Below are positions 1 through 11,897 of a stretch of DNA of 64,000 bases, piece by piece. The notes beneath the pieces are model-generated. The model had not been told where the DNA came from, did no database searches, and saw nothing but the letters and a program-made list of their open reading frames with translations. A program made the translations under genes and the position numbers. Position 1 is the first letter of the stretch, and the number at the start of each line of letters is the position of its first letter. The DNA comes from Balaenoptera acutorostrata (Eukaryota > Chordata > Mammalia > Artiodactyla > Balaenopteridae), in assembly GCF_949987535.1 (NCBI RefSeq), contig NC_080064.1, positions 127,190,708 through 127,254,707 of the forward strand, written 5' to 3'.

Positions 1-35
1 AGGGGCCATGTAAGGTAGAGCCTTGTAGGCCATAA

Positions 36-140
36 GACGAGTACCATTATTATCCTCATTTTACAGATGAGGACCACTGAGGCAGAGCAAGCTTATGCCA
101 TGACCTGTAGGTATTAGAGCTGGGAATTAACCAGCTCTAA
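36..140 (-). repeat. MIR SINE fragment
   Basis: The segment CATTTTACAGATGAGG followed by an ACTGAGGCAGAG-like stretch is the reverse complement of the MIR core region. It is diverged and partial. Confidence 0.75.
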
Positions 141-319
141 CCACATCCACAGTCCATGTGCATATCCTAATACTATATACTCCCCCTCTCCACACATGGC
201 AAACCAGGAAGTTTCTTGATATCCTCCCATGTCAACCAAGTTAGGCTAGGTGGGACCCAAGACTCAGAAGTTTCTGAACTTGGAAGGAATCCTAGAGATC
301 TTGTCCAATTCTGGCATTG

Positions 320-480
320 TGGAAGGAACAATAGATTTTGAGGCTGAAGCCTGGGTGTTCTCTCTTGCTGGGTGACAAGACTTATGACATATGACAGGTA
401 TCCTTACCTGCAAAATGGAAACAATCACTCCTGCCTCATATGGTTGTGCAGATTAAATGAAATGATGTATGTACCAGGGC
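320..480 (+). repeat. MIR SINE fragment
   Basis: MIR landmarks appear in order: GAAGCCTGGGTGTTC, CTGGGTGACAAGACTTA, CTGCAAAATGGAAACAAT, then GATTAAATGA. It is followed by unique sequence with a T tract at 507-522. Confidence 0.7.
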
Positions 481-610
481 TCTGAAAAATGCTGGCAGCT
501 CCTCTTTTTTTTTTTTTTTTTCCCATCTCCTTCCCTAGCTTCTTGGAGCTGCAGTCAGTTACAATCCATCTCCAAGTTCAACCCTGCCTCAGACAGAGAC
601 AGGATATGTA

Positions 611-689
611 TTTTTTTAAAAAAATTTATTGGCGTATAGTTGATTTACGATGCTGTGTTAGTTTCAGGTGTACAGTGAAGTTAATCAGT

Positions 690-739
<50 letters not shown>

Positions 740-922
740 CATTCTTCTTCAGATTCTTTTCCCATATAGGTTATTACAGAATACAGAGTAGAGTTCCCTG
801 TGCTATACCATAGGTCCTTGTTATTGACAGAGGAATGGATAAAGAAGATGTGGTACATATATACAATGGAATATTACTCAGCCATAAAAAAGAACAAAAT
901 AATGCCATTTGCAGCAATATGG
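611..922 (-). mobile_element. L1 3' end with internal 5' inversion (twin priming)
   Basis: Positions 611 to about 823 are an antisense artiodactyl L1 3' UTR, starting with the T/A-rich tail. The remaining part, to 922, is the ORF2 C-terminal end in the opposite (plus) orientation; its plus frame reads [19 protein letters not shown]. The whole element is bracketed by a perfect 16-bp target-site duplication, AGAGACAGGATATGTA, at 595-610 and 923-938. Opposite-orientation pieces inside one duplication are the signature of a twin-primed insertion. Confidence 0.92.
691..736. repeat. (AT)n microsatellite
   Basis: Almost uninterrupted AT dinucleotides have grown from the ATATA-rich part of the L1 3' UTR. 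Confidence 0.95.
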
Positions 923-938
923 AGAGACAGGATATGTA

Positions 939-1999
939 CTGATAGCTTCCCCTGTCCCCAATCACCAGCAATCCAGTGGGGAGCTTGGAGTTTCCCTGGG
1001 ACTGGGGAGCAACATCCCCCTTATCTGTCCCCACACATGGTGAGTCCACTGTCCTCAAACTCTCATCTGGTGCTCCAGGGGTCCCCAACCTTGAGTCTCC
1101 TCACTCCCTCTCCCATCAGCTGGGGCCCTACTGTATGTGCTTACAGCTCTGTTTAAAGTGTTAGATACATAATAGGTGCTTATTAAATGGTTGTTATTGT
1201 TATTACTAGTAGAAATGGAACTCGCTGCCACAAAAATATCTTGCCAGTTTGAACAGACATTGGCAAAGGAAAACTTGATGATGGAAAGAGAAAGATAAAT
1301 TTAGTTCACCAATCTGTCTGAACAGCCATTGCACATGTGGGGAAGTCAGTGAAACAGCTGCACCAAGATGCGAGATCACACAGACGGCCTGCCGGGGTTA
1401 ACCTGCGGGCTGAGGATGGTATCAAGATCACACCTCACCTGCGACAGCCCTGGTGGGTCAGGTGGCAAATGGATCTGCACAGAGTTACTGAGCATGCACC
1501 TGTGATTATCTTCGAAATAATCAGTATAAAATGCAAAGCCATCATACCAGACAAGGCATCTTGCTATCAGATAAAAACAATCTGTGAAGTTGGCCTCATT
1601 AATATAAGCTTTATTGTAGGGATATCAGAAAACCTGTATAAAATAAAAGCCTAGGACACAGGGGCTAAAGGAAATGTGTAAACTGAGAAATAGGAGAGCT
1701 CAGCCAACAAATACCATTTTGACACCCTAATTAGACATATTCCCAAGATCTAACCTTTTCTTCTTTGCTCGTCACCTTTCATTCCTTTGTTTATTCCTCT
1801 AGTTAATTCATTCCTCATTCATTTATTTTCTCCTCACTATTTTATTCATACCCTAGTCACTTATTTTATGTATTTATTTTCTTCCTCCCTAGCTGTTCCT
1901 CACTCCACGGCGGCCCTAATCAGCAGTGAAATGGACCAGAGGAAGCCTGCAGCTGGAGGAAAGGAAGCAAAGGTGATGGACTTGACAGAAGTTGCCATG
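939..1999. other. Unannotated intronic stretch
   Basis: A probable MIR/L2 3' tail sits at 1158-1205 (ATAATAGGTGCTTATTAAATG). Otherwise I see nothing recognisable, and the open frames are short and lack family features. Confidence 0.5.
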
Positions 2000-2175
2000 T
2001 GGCAGGAGCCTGGACAGGGGACTGGGGTTCCAGTCCTTGCTCTGGCACACAGGAGCTGTGTGGCCCTGGACGAGTCACGCACTTCTCTGCACCTCAGTCC
2101 CCCACAAAGCGGGGGCTTAATACCTGTCTTGGTTTCCATCGTGACAGCTGGCTTGGCTAACATGGATGAAATGGT
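2000..2175 (+). repeat. MIR SINE fragment
   Basis: The order CCAGTCCTTGCTCTGGCAC, AGCTGTGTGGCCCTGGAC, TCTGCACCTCAGT matches the MIR body. Confidence 0.75.
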
Positions 2176-3420
2176 GAAAAGCTATCCACATGTAAGGCTC
2201 AGTTTTTTGATCATCAGCTGGAGAATAGAGGAGAGAAGTGTTCACAGATGGATCCCACTGCCAACATATATAAACCAGAGGCAGGGGACCTGGTCCTTGG
2301 ACCTCTCCTCCCACTCTCCCCCTGGGAGCAAACCTGGCATGGGGTTGTCAGCGAGAGTGGCTGAGGTAGGATGGCCTTCTCTCCTGTGTCAGCCCCACAG
2401 ATGCATGAAGCATCCCTTTAGCTGGTTAGCAGATAAATATTAATGACTAAACATGTATGTAGGATGGAAGATGGACGGGTGTCCTGGGAGTCATCCCTTT
2501 GATTGTCCCTTCTTAGATGCATTTAAGGATCTCAACATCATAATTGCAGAATGTGCTGGAATAAAATAATAAAAAGGGTGGCAGGGGGGCAGGGGAGGTA
2601 AAGGAAGGTTCATGGGAGGAAAAATAAACCAAAGCCGAATCACCTGCTGAGGGGACAAGATGAGAATGTGACAGAGGCGTCCCTGGAAAGGATGGAAGTC
2701 TTTTGTGGGAACATAAACATGGGGATACCTGCTCACACACTCAAGGGTCCAGCCTCTGTTTTCCTGCCTGGGTGTGTGAGCAGGAAGTCCAGCTGGACCA
2801 ATTTGGGCTCAGAGCCCCTGCTGTGGGCACACTCCTGTGTATATAGATTTAGAGCGTCCCGGTGTATTGTTAGAATATTAGGAAAAAGCAGCATATGGCA
2901 TATGCTCTGTGTGCAACTCGGTTCCTGCTGTTTAATTAGTTAATTCCATACTCTGATTCTTTCTGCTTATAAAAGGTGCTTTGCACAGGGACTCAGGCCC
3001 CAGGCTGAGCTTCTTTTCTTTTTTTCACTGAATGTTGTTTTTTGAGATAAATAGTCCCTAAAAAATGATAAATGGATTTGAGAAGCCCATCTCTATTGAA
3101 AAAACAAAGCACTGAGCAAACGACTGTGTACTTTTTCCCACAGGAAGCGTGCGAGACTGTGTACAGGCATGGATGCGGAAGGATTCGGGAAACCCACACA
3201 TTTAATGCTTTTCCCTGGCCCCTGCTCGGTGCCCAGAGTTCCTGATTTCTGGTTCTTCCTCCGTTTCCTCCTGTTCTATTAATGGAAACCTCTTTCTCAG
3301 GGATCAGATTCAAAGCTGTAGTCCCCTCTGCCTCCTTCCCTTCCTCCCTGTCCCCGGCCCCCAATTCCTGTTGTTTCTCCCCTTGTACTTTCTTCTCCAT
3401 TTCCTCATCCCTCCACTCCA
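2176..3420. other. Unannotated intronic stretch
   Basis: I see no gene or clear repeat here. Composition is ordinary, with a purine-rich patch near 2560-2640. Confidence 0.5.
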
Positions 3421-3424
3421 ACCA

Positions 3425-3790
3425 CTATCACTCTAGTCTAGTCCCCCAGTCATCTTGTACTTGGCCTCTCCTCACTCCCATCCACCCCAGACACTACTGC
3501 CAAACCCCTTAAACACAGTTCTGGCCAAGCCATCCCATTACTCAGAAACCTTCCATGGCTCTCCATGGTCCACCAAGCTAAGGACAACTTGCAAACCCAG
3601 CATTCAGAGCCTTCATAAACTGGCCACAAGGCCATATCTCCTGCTACCTTGTCCTCTAGTCCTATGTGCTTCTCTGCCCTTAATCACACTCTTCCCTACT
3701 GAAATCCCATTCGACCCTCAGGGCCTATCCCAAACAGTACCTCTTTCATGAAGCGTTTTCTCTCTGCTACCTGAGTGTCTCTTTCTGGTC
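3425..3790 (+). repeat. L2 LINE fragment
   Basis: The pyrimidine-rich text with CCATGGCTCTCCATGG, AACTGGCCACAAGGC and a TTCCCTACTGAAATCCC-like stretch matches the 3' part of L2, diverged. Confidence 0.6.
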
Positions 3791-4379
3791 TTAGGTATGT
3801 ACACTCTGCATTCCAGTCATTTCCATGCTTAAATATTCCTCCCACTGGAATTTATCATCCATGAAAATAGGCACGGCTACTCATCTCTCTGGCTCTTCAC
3901 TTCACATACAGTCGACACTAAACACGTTAGAAGAAGGAAACTTACTTGAACTGCATGAAGTAAAGCACAGACTTATCAAGTTACTTGCTGGGCCATGGAT
4001 GGGTCTGGTATAGAATGTGCTGTTTCTACTTTCTGCTTCTACAGAACTATAGTCAAATCAGAGAAGACCAAAATGCTAAAGGATAATGATGACAACTCTG
4101 ATGTCCTGTATTTGCACACATTGTGATTCAATGTATCTGGATAATCCTATCAGTTAAAGCAGTGCTTCTCCACTGAGGCAATTTTCCCACCATGGGACAC
4201 TCAGCAATGTCTGGAGACACATTTTGTTATCACAAGGCAGAAACGCTACTGGTAGAGGCCCGGCGTGCTGCTAAACATGCTACGATTCACACGACAGGCC
4301 CCCTCCCAGCCCCCCACAAAAAAATTATTTGGACCAAAATGTCAATAGTGCTACCGTTGACAAACCCTGGATTAATGTA

Positions 4380-4525
4380 ACAAAGACATTATTAACCCCA
4401 CAATGCAAATGAAGAAACTGGGGCACAGACAAGTCAGGTGGCTTCCCCAAGATAACACAGCACTTTAAGTGGCAGAAATAGGCCTTAACTCCAGGTTCCC
4501 TGATTCCCAGCACTGTGCTCTTTCT
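4380..4525 (-). repeat. MIR SINE fragment
   Basis: GAAGAAACTGGGGCACAGAC, AACACAGCACTTTAAGTGGC and CAGGTTCCCTGATTCCCAG follow the reverse complement of MIR. Confidence 0.75.
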
Positions 4526-5760
4526 CCTAGATTACGCATCCATCTGCATAGCCAGACACCATGGCAGGAACTCAGAAGCACCAGACTGGACCAAGATGCT
4601 ATTATTAAGCCTGGTAGATGCCAAAGTGACCACAAGGGTGTGGGCCCAGGTTGGATAACTTGGTCTACCAGCCAGTCCTGCTCCAGGATGCTTTTCTATA
4701 GCTCCTCCTAATTGAACAAGACAGTGGGAGGCAATGCCAGCAGCCCAGAGTGAGGCTGACCCCTATCCCAGTAGGGAAGGCCAGACTGCTCTAGGGTTGA
4801 AGCAACTCCACTGGACCATGTTGGAAAGGGTGCCAGGGAGAGGAAAATAATTCCCCCTCCCATCAATGGATAATTGAACCCTCCAGCAGACAGTGGCTTT
4901 GCAGAGACCAAATAGCATCAAGGTCAGTCTTCCTTACTCCAAGTGCTGTATGCAGCCTGGGAAGCAGCCCAAGGAGAGTTGATATCCAGTGATGGGAATG
5001 CCAGCTGGGAAACCCTACACAAAACCTCACTTACTGAATTTCTTGACTCCAGAGAGCAGAGGGGCAGCATGTTGGCATGGAGGGCTTGACAGACACAGAT
5101 GCCACTTTTTCTGAGCATTTGGGCCCATGCCCTGAAACCCACCACCTACAGGAGAGTGGTGGGATGGAAAAGCGCTGAGGAAGACTGATGGGGAGAGCAG
5201 GAGACTTGCGGGGCAAGAGCTCTTCCTCAAGTATCTTCAGGGCAGCCATGCGGATCTGTGAAAAGGCGTATCTTAGGGGCTTTCATGGGCAGAACTGGAA
5301 CTCATGGACAGCATAAAATTTGACAGGTGTGGGCCCAATATGAGGAAGAATAGGGATAACTGTATAAAACTGTATGACGTTCCATGTCGTTGGGATTCAG
5401 GGGAAGCTGGATGATCTCCAAGGGATGTTGAAGAAGTTCCCAATTGGATACCTCCAATAACCTGCATGTTTTATGAAAGAAAAAGCAAGGCTATGTGGCA
5501 ATGTGCCAACTGTAGGGCCTAAGCTTATGACCCATCTAGCATGGGACATGTGACTTGAAAAAGCCCTGCCCCAAATAGCAGGAGATGTTCAGCTGAACGC
5601 AGAAGGCCTAGGTCTTAAATTTTGCAGTGACAGTGACACATATGCATTGCTTTCACTCTGTTCAAAGCTGTTGACTTCAGTTGAGAAAGACTTCTGCTTC
5701 AGTCTAAGGCTGAAAGTCAGGAAGGCCATAAAAGCTCACCTAAGTACCCTTTTCATCAAT
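4526..5760. other. Unannotated intronic stretch
   Basis: I recognise no gene, RNA or repeat family. The overlapping short open frames have no family features. Confidence 0.5.
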
Positions 5761-5777
5761 TAAAAAAAAAATTTGTT

Positions 5778-6054
5778 GGGGCTTCCCTGGTGGCGCAGCG
5801 GTTGAGAATCTGCCCGCCAATGCAGGGGACACGGGTTCGAGCCCTGGTCTGGGAAGATCCCACATGCCGCGGAGCAACTAGGCCCGTGAGCCACAACTAC
5901 TGAGCCTGCGCCCCGCAACAAGAGAGGCCGTGATAGTGAGAGGCCCGCGCACCGTGATGAAGAGTGGCCCCCGCTTGCCGCAACTGGAGAAGGCCCTCGC
6001 ACAGAAACGAAGACCCAACACAGCCAAAAATAAATAAATAAAAATTAAAAAAAA
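5778..6054 (+). mobile_element. CHR-type tRNA-derived SINE (short form)
   Basis: It starts GGGGCTTCCCTGGTGGCGCA. The tRNA-like head carries A-box (TGGCGCAGCGG) and B-box (GGTTCGAGCCC) promoter elements, and the tail is AAATAAATAAAAATTAAA. Direct repeats AAATTTGTT flank it at 5769-5777 and 6055-6063. Compared with the copy at 41682 it lacks about 15-16 bases between GAGCCTGCGC and CCGCAACAAG. Confidence 0.93.
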
Positions 6055-6344
6055 AAATTTGTTAGGAGATGTCTCTACAGTAAGCACAATAGGCTATGAA
6101 GACTGGGCATGTATTAGCTGCCATTATTAAATAAAACTTGTAATAAAGTGAATATGAGATGTTCAGCAATATCTTATCATTACTGTTCTGTAACACGGGG
6201 ATTAAGCAGTTCACATAAACAACTGGAAGGCGTTTGTTTGGTTTTTTCTGTTCTCACTTTGTTACTTAGAGGGGTGGTTCCAAATCTCCTCTCCCCCAAC
6301 ACTCACAGTATGAAGAAAATGACACACTGAGGTTGACTGCCATT

Positions 6345-6545
6345 GCCTGATTTCAAATTCTGGCACTGCAACTTAACAGTATGCAAGTCATGTAATTTTC
6401 ATGTTGTAGTTCCCTAATCTGTAAAATGGGGATGATACTACTACTTACCTTTATAGGGTAACTGCTGAGGATTCAATGAGATGTTTGTACAGGGCACAGG
6501 AAGTGTGGGCACAGCAAGTGGCTGCTAAACGTCAGCCGTCATTAC
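6345..6545 (+). repeat. MIR SINE
   Basis: TTCTGGCACTGCAACTTA, then CCCTAATCTGTAAAATGGGG, then GAGGATTCAATGAGATG and a GGGCACAGGAAGTGTGGGCAC-like 3' part give a nearly complete MIR. Confidence 0.8.
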
Positions 6546-7440
6546 AAGGGCTTTCCCATGTCATCTCCCTTCTCCTTCTACCACCATAAGGTGCTGCAGA
6601 GAGAGCTTCCCCCCATCCCTCCAGTGCATCATTCTCCACCTAACAGTTGTTCCCTCTTGTTCTGCCTAATTAGACAAAGATTCTCATGTTAGGATGAAGG
6701 CACCAAGTTCAAAAGCCACTTGCTTCCAGTTATGTTCTGTGAAGGAACCACTATAAAGTGTAGTATATTCATCAACTATGTGAACCAGTAAGGTCAGCTT
6801 TGTTGCTAATGGCCCCAAAGTATTATTAGATAAACAGTGACTTGAGCTATAATACCAGCTCATTGGTGTGATGAAACAATGCTTCACAATATCTGCTGGC
6901 TTCCCAAGATGAACCATGATGAAAGCAGTAGGGCAGTTTGTAGGGGTGTCCATTGTCCTATTTATCTCTTCAGGGATACGGGAACAATCTCTGGGGCCAG
7001 TCCAAGGTCTTCAGCAGTGCTGGGGATTTGCTGGGCAACTTGTGCTTCCAACAATGAGGGAAGGTACGGGTAGTTTATTAAACGTTTATTAAATTGGCAG
7101 GATCTTGGCAGGAAAGGGACATTGCTGACTCTGGGAATGGCAGAGTGGCTCTCTTCTTATCTTTGAGAACAGGATTTCCGCTAGAGTCTGGATCCCAGTG
7201 TTCTTCTCTTGGCTTCGTGTATGGTGAATGGCTGAGCTTTGCAGAACTGAATGTCCTGATCCAGCAGCTGCATGCAGTGCTTGAAACTCCTAATAATGCT
7301 CCCTTTGGTCTTTCTCAAGAGCAGGTTACAAGACCTCTAGCAGAGGATGCTTGTTCCTGTATAACTTTAGGTTTAGAGTTATCTTTCCCAAAGATGTACG
7401 CAGAAGGTACAATTTCTTAAACAAAAGAACCTGCAATTTG
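6546..7440. other. Unannotated intronic stretch
   Basis: I see nothing that supports a gene. A 108-codon open frame at 7094-7420 has no recognisable domain and no splice context. Confidence 0.45.
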
Positions 7441-7449
7441 AATACTCTT

Positions 7450-7463
7450 CCAGCAGGTGGCAG
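7450..7463 (+). promoter_or_regulatory. CTCF-like core motif
   Basis: CCAGCAGGTGGCAG fits the CTCF core (CCASYAGRKGGCR). It sits in non-repetitive sequence just before a SINE, about 30 kb into FAM78B intron 1. Binding is inferred only. Confidence 0.4.
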
Positions 7464-7536
7464 TGATGTGAACCAAACTACAAGCTATCTGGTTCATGTG
7501 GGGAATCTCTCCCCAAACTCCACAAGTGTAAAACTG

Positions 7537-7787
7537 TTTTTTTTTTTTTTAACAGTTTTTCTTGGTAATGTCTTTTTAAAAAAATATTTTATTTATTTAT
7601 TTATTTGGTTGTGCTGGGTCTTAGTTGTGGCCGGTGGGCTCCTTAGTTGTGGCTCTCTGGCTCCTTAGTTGTGGCATGCAAACTCTTGGTTGCAGCATGC
7701 ATGTGGGATCTAGTTCCCTGACCAGGGATCAAACCCGGGCCTCCTGCATTGGGAGCATGAGCCACTGAGCCACCAGGGAAGTCCCTG
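7537..7787 (-). mobile_element. Older CHR-type tRNA SINE, antisense
   Basis: The antisense head ends CCACCAGGGAAGTCCC, with B-box complement GGATCAAACCC. The middle has repeated TTAGTTGTGG units and an (ATTT)n tail at 7580-7600. Imperfect direct repeats CAAGTGTAAAACTG and CAAGTGTATAACTG (7523-7536, 7788-7801) flank it. About 30 bases of non-tail sequence separate two A/T-rich tail blocks, which is unusual. Confidence 0.85.
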
Positions 7788-8124
7788 CAAGTGTATAACT
7801 GCTATTTCCACTGATTTATTAAAATGTATACAACTTTCAAACAATATTAATCAGTAAAATTGAGCAACCTTAAAGAAAGAAAAAATATAGGTATAATGTG
7901 GAACACTCAACCTGATTTTTACTGGTTAAGAATGTTTTTTTACCGCTAATTTCACACCCAGTTAATTGCAGCGGACTTTGCATAGCCGTGGGCTGCAGGC
8001 TGTAACCTTTCCCAGGCTGCTTCCTTCAGCTGCACCAGCTTCTCTTTCCCTGATGGTTACTTACGAGGAGCTTGCCATTATAATTGCCCTGTTCTGGAAC
8101 ACCTCTCTCCTTTCTCTAAACATT

Positions 8125-8300
8125 ATTATTTATTGAGCACTGACTCTATACCAGAAACTGGACAGAACACTTTATGCCACTAATCTCATTTCTGCCTCAC
8201 CACAGCCCCACAAGTTCCATGTTATTATTTCCATTTTACCACTGAACGACTAGGATCTGCTGGTGACTGAGTCACATCTGAACTCAGATTTTGCCTCACT
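8125..8300 (-). repeat. MIR SINE
   Basis: ATTTATTGAGCACTGACT, CTCACCACAGCCCCACAAG and TCCATTTTACCACTGAACG follow the MIR reverse complement from its 3' end. Confidence 0.75.
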
Positions 8301-8539
8301 CTCACACACACTGTGAGCTCCCCACTCTCTCTCTCTCACTTCCTCTACCAAATTCAAAGAAAAGGAAATTATGGGGAGTTTCCTGATGCTGACACGGGTT
8401 TCCGTGCACTGCCCCTATAATGTTCATTTCCTGTCAGAAGGGGGAAATTGTCTACTTTATCCTTTTTGAAAAATAAGACAAAACAGTCTCTCCACCCCAC
8501 TATTCTTTTATTCTAGGCATTCCCTGAATGATTGTGCAT

Positions 8540-8745
8540 ATCATATTTATTTATAGATTCATAGAATTTTGCCACCAATGGGACCTCAGAGGGGGTTTAA
8601 TCAAACTCCCTTTCTTTGAGATATGAAAAACTAGGGAGGAGAGCTGCAGTGACACCCCAGGGTCAAGCAACTGGTTAGTGGCAGAGGCAGGATTGGAGCT
8701 CAGGAGTTCTGTCTTATGGTTGGACTGTAGTACCCTGTAGGTTTT
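8540..8745 (-). repeat. Ancient MIR-like dispersed repeat
   Basis: The order ATTCATAGAATTTTG, GGGACCTCAGAGGG, AACTAGGGAGGAGAG, CAAGCAACTGGTTAGTGGCA, GAGCTCAGGAGTTCTG is that of an old mammalian dispersed repeat. I do not assign the exact family. Confidence 0.55.
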
Positions 8746-8818
8746 TCCAAATCATTTCAGAGAGTTCTGAAGAAGTGGCCAATTGAAAGAGATCAGAACA
8801 TCAGCATTATCATCAACA

Positions 8819-8850
8819 ACAAAAGAAAAAGAGAAAGAAAGAAAGAAAGA
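8819..8850. repeat. (GAAA)n-rich microsatellite
   Basis: A purine tract with several GAAA units. Confidence 0.85.
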
Positions 8851-11150
8851 CTAGAGGTTAAACTAGTTAAACTGGCTTAAAAAGAATGGAGCATGAGAAT
8901 TTAAAACATCTCAGTAGGTCAGATCAGCATTCACCCCACCTTACCCAGAACCCTTGATGGTGGTGTCACCAAGGGTCATGGGAAAATATGGGAGACCCAT
9001 CTGTAATGTTAACTTTAAGCATTTAGAAAACGTTACCTAACTTCCCTTTAATAACCCCATTTATATCTGTCATCCATGACTCTCTGAAAGTTCATTCCTG
9101 GAATCTATTTATAATTTCAGTCCATACTGTTTCTAGGAGTAACAATTTTTACACATTTACTACCTGCAGCGTAAAGTACTACTTCCTTCTATTTGGCCTA
9201 AAACTATCAAGCTCTCTGGCTGTGCTCAGCAGGTCAGGATGAGAAGCCATTAACATCTTTCATCTGAAGAATTATTTTTAAAGAAGCTAATTAAGTCTAC
9301 AATGAAAATAGGTATATTTACTATGCAAAAACATTAATTAGGACAATTTTGAGGTTCCTACAAGTTTCCTGAAAGAGTTCAGTCCACCTACAGGGCTTTA
9401 TCTTCTCCAGATGTCTTCCAGGTAGAACCTACTTCAGTAGGAATTTTCTTTACACACCTGTGTGGACATGGTTTGTGTCTGTCCCAGAAGAAAAATGAAA
9501 ATAGTGAGTCCAAGGGGCAGGAATATATAATCTATAACTACAGTATTACAGCAATGACATCGTGAAAATGCATTCTTTTGTTTCCAAAGTCCAAAACTCT
9601 GAAAACAACTCCTTTCTAAACAAAGGTATGTTGGGAATGGTTAACTGACTCCAATATCTAAAGCTGGGAGATGGATAGCAGGAAACACCATCTCGATGAA
9701 GATTCAGGTTTCATTACCTGAATCCTTCCAGATCACGATTTATATCGAAAGCATGCGTTGCCCCTTGTCTGTTTCACTAACAGTAAGGAAAAAGCTTCCG
9801 TTGCTTTTCTATTCAGCCCGATAGCATGAGACCTGTTGGGTGGAGACATTCTCCTTGAAGATTCAAAGAAAGGGCAGATAGATGGCTCTCTCTGAGTCTC
9901 CTTTTGTGGCCAGGAAAGGGATGGAGAGGCAATCAGGCCAGAAAGAATTCCAAATGGAACAGTTTCCATGGAGGTGTCAGGGTTCTTGGGTTACCAGCCC
10001 CAAATGACACAGGCACAGAGTGCTTCTAACTCAACACCATGGCGTCTGTCCAGTGAAGAGGGGAGGTTGGTGCCCAAATGTGTTTCTCTCTCCTCTAAAT
10101 AGATTTACAATCTGTATGCATTCCACAGAGATAGTGCAAAGGTTAATAATCTGAGGTATTTTAGAATCGGTACAGACCAAACCCCCTTTCCAAAAGCTGG
10201 TTTTTGATGTATTAAGAAGAGATCTAGTCTCCCAAGACCCAGGAAATCCCCAGGGGTTCCTGCATTTGCAAGATGGAGCAGAAGGAATGTATAAACGTTG
10301 CAAGCCTCAACACTAAATCTTTTCAAGGAGCCCCTTTGAGGGGGACTTGTCACTCACCAGTATTTTAAGATGGGCTAAGTACAGTGTCTTAACCAAACCC
10401 TGCCAGTAATTTGCTTGTCTATGAGACCAGCTGGGAACTAGCAAAGGACACGGAAGATGTAACAGAACAAGGCTCTAAGAATTCTAATGCATGGAGGGTG
10501 TCAGAGATTTAATGAGTTCAATCTTATACCAATGTCTGAATTCACAGCATGGCTTTTCCCAAGAAGTGCCAAGTACTTTAAGGATGACACGTTAATCTTC
10601 CCAGAGCCTGGGTAATGGAAAGCCTGAGCCTGCAGGGACAGGGTGTGAGGTTGGGGAAGCAGACTTCTAGCAGACTTCTAGCTGTGTGCTGGCCCCCGAG
10701 AGTGGATCGGTGACGTGGGTAACAGGACAGCCGTATCCAGACGCCTCATCTTTTTGCCCTGACTGCTGCTGCCAGGGCTGCCAACTCTCACTCCCAGTGT
10801 TACTGCAGACTGTGACCCCTTACTTCTCACTTTCTTTATAGCAGCAGAACTTTATTGATAAGTAATAACCAAAAATAAAAGAGCTGAAGAGCAGATAAGT
10901 GAGTGAAGGGGGTAACAGGAAGATTTGCCAAAAGAAAAAAGCAATGAACTTATGGAAAGTAACGCTATAGGATGGACAAATCCACCTTCTGTCCAAGGTC
11001 CTGGGTTACCTCACCCACATTTGGGGGTGTGCTTGCTCCAGACCAAGAGTCTAGGCTCTCTGTCCCTGAGCAGAAAGAAGATCTAGATGCCTGGTGGGGT
11101 GCTCAAGTTCCTGGCCTGACCCAGTACAAATAAGGCTCTACCCCACGTGC
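8851..11150. other. Unannotated intronic stretch
   Basis: I see no gene, RNA or clear repeat family in these 2.3 kb. A small tandem copy of GCAGACTTCTA lies at 10659-10680. This is one of the longer repeat-poor parts of the intron. Confidence 0.5.
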
Positions 11151-11345
11151 TAGTGCAGTGCCTGGCACACAGCAGGTGCTCACTGAGTGTCTGCTAAGTG
11201 AATGTACGTGTACTGCACTCTACAGTTTAGTAAAGTGCTTGCTCACCTTAACTCCCTCACTCATCGTAACTACCATGTGAGGTAGGTGTTATTACCCTCG
11301 AATTAAACTAAGCCTGTTAAGGCAAAAAGAAAGCGCCTGAACCCA
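11150..11345. repeat. MIR fragments in opposite orientations
   Basis: A plus-strand MIR/L2 3' end (GCCTGGCACACAGCAGGTGC) at 11159-11205 is followed by a minus-strand MIR piece with GTGAGGTAGGTGTTATTACC. Confidence 0.65.
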
Positions 11346-11744
11346 GATCGTCTCATTCTATTACTTTTTCTAAGTATCTGTAGAAAAGGAATGTTCCAGG
11401 CTGACTTAGTGGAAACAGCATGGGCTGGAAGGGAGGAGACCAGGTTTCTATGCCCAGAATGTTAGACTGGAAAAGAACCTGGAGAGCTAGTTGGGGGATG
11501 ACAAGCAGTTTCATTTTATGTGCTAACTCTGATTTTCAGCAGTGGCTGTGGGCTGCTGGGGAGCAGGGTACTGAGGACTCTGGGGCTGCTCAGGGGAGCA
11601 GCGTGCTGTGATCGATTAGCCATGTCTGCCACAGGTATGGAAAGGGCTAATAGGACCAAAGATGTTACCTATTTGTCATATTTTCTTTTTCTAGTCTACC
11701 TACTTATTTCATAGATAATAAAATTAAGTCTATCAGAAAATTAA

Positions 11745-11897
11745 TATATTTGAAGTCACACAGCTAGACAGTAGCAGAAGGGAAATTTGAAGCCAGGACT
11801 CTTGACTGCTAGTGCAGTATGTTTTCACTGTCATACTATTCTGGTTCCAATACTTAGTTCTAGCTCCCTAAATATGGATAAATGAGTCCCCTATGAC
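11745..11897 (+). repeat. Local direct duplication, copy 1
   Basis: About 155 bp closely resembles 12925-13086 in the same orientation. Both contain AAATTTGAAGCCAGGACTCT and ATGGATAAATGAGTCCCCT. The 5' half looks MIR-like; the 3' half does not. Confidence 0.75.

Noticed and set aside
1787..2443. 218-codon plus-strand frame
   Set aside because: Runs through a MIR copy, has no domain and no supporting splice or promoter context.
5778..6054. tRNA gene signal (A-box and B-box)
   Set aside because: These promoter boxes belong to the tRNA-derived head of a SINE; there is no functional cloverleaf. The same holds for the other SINE copies.
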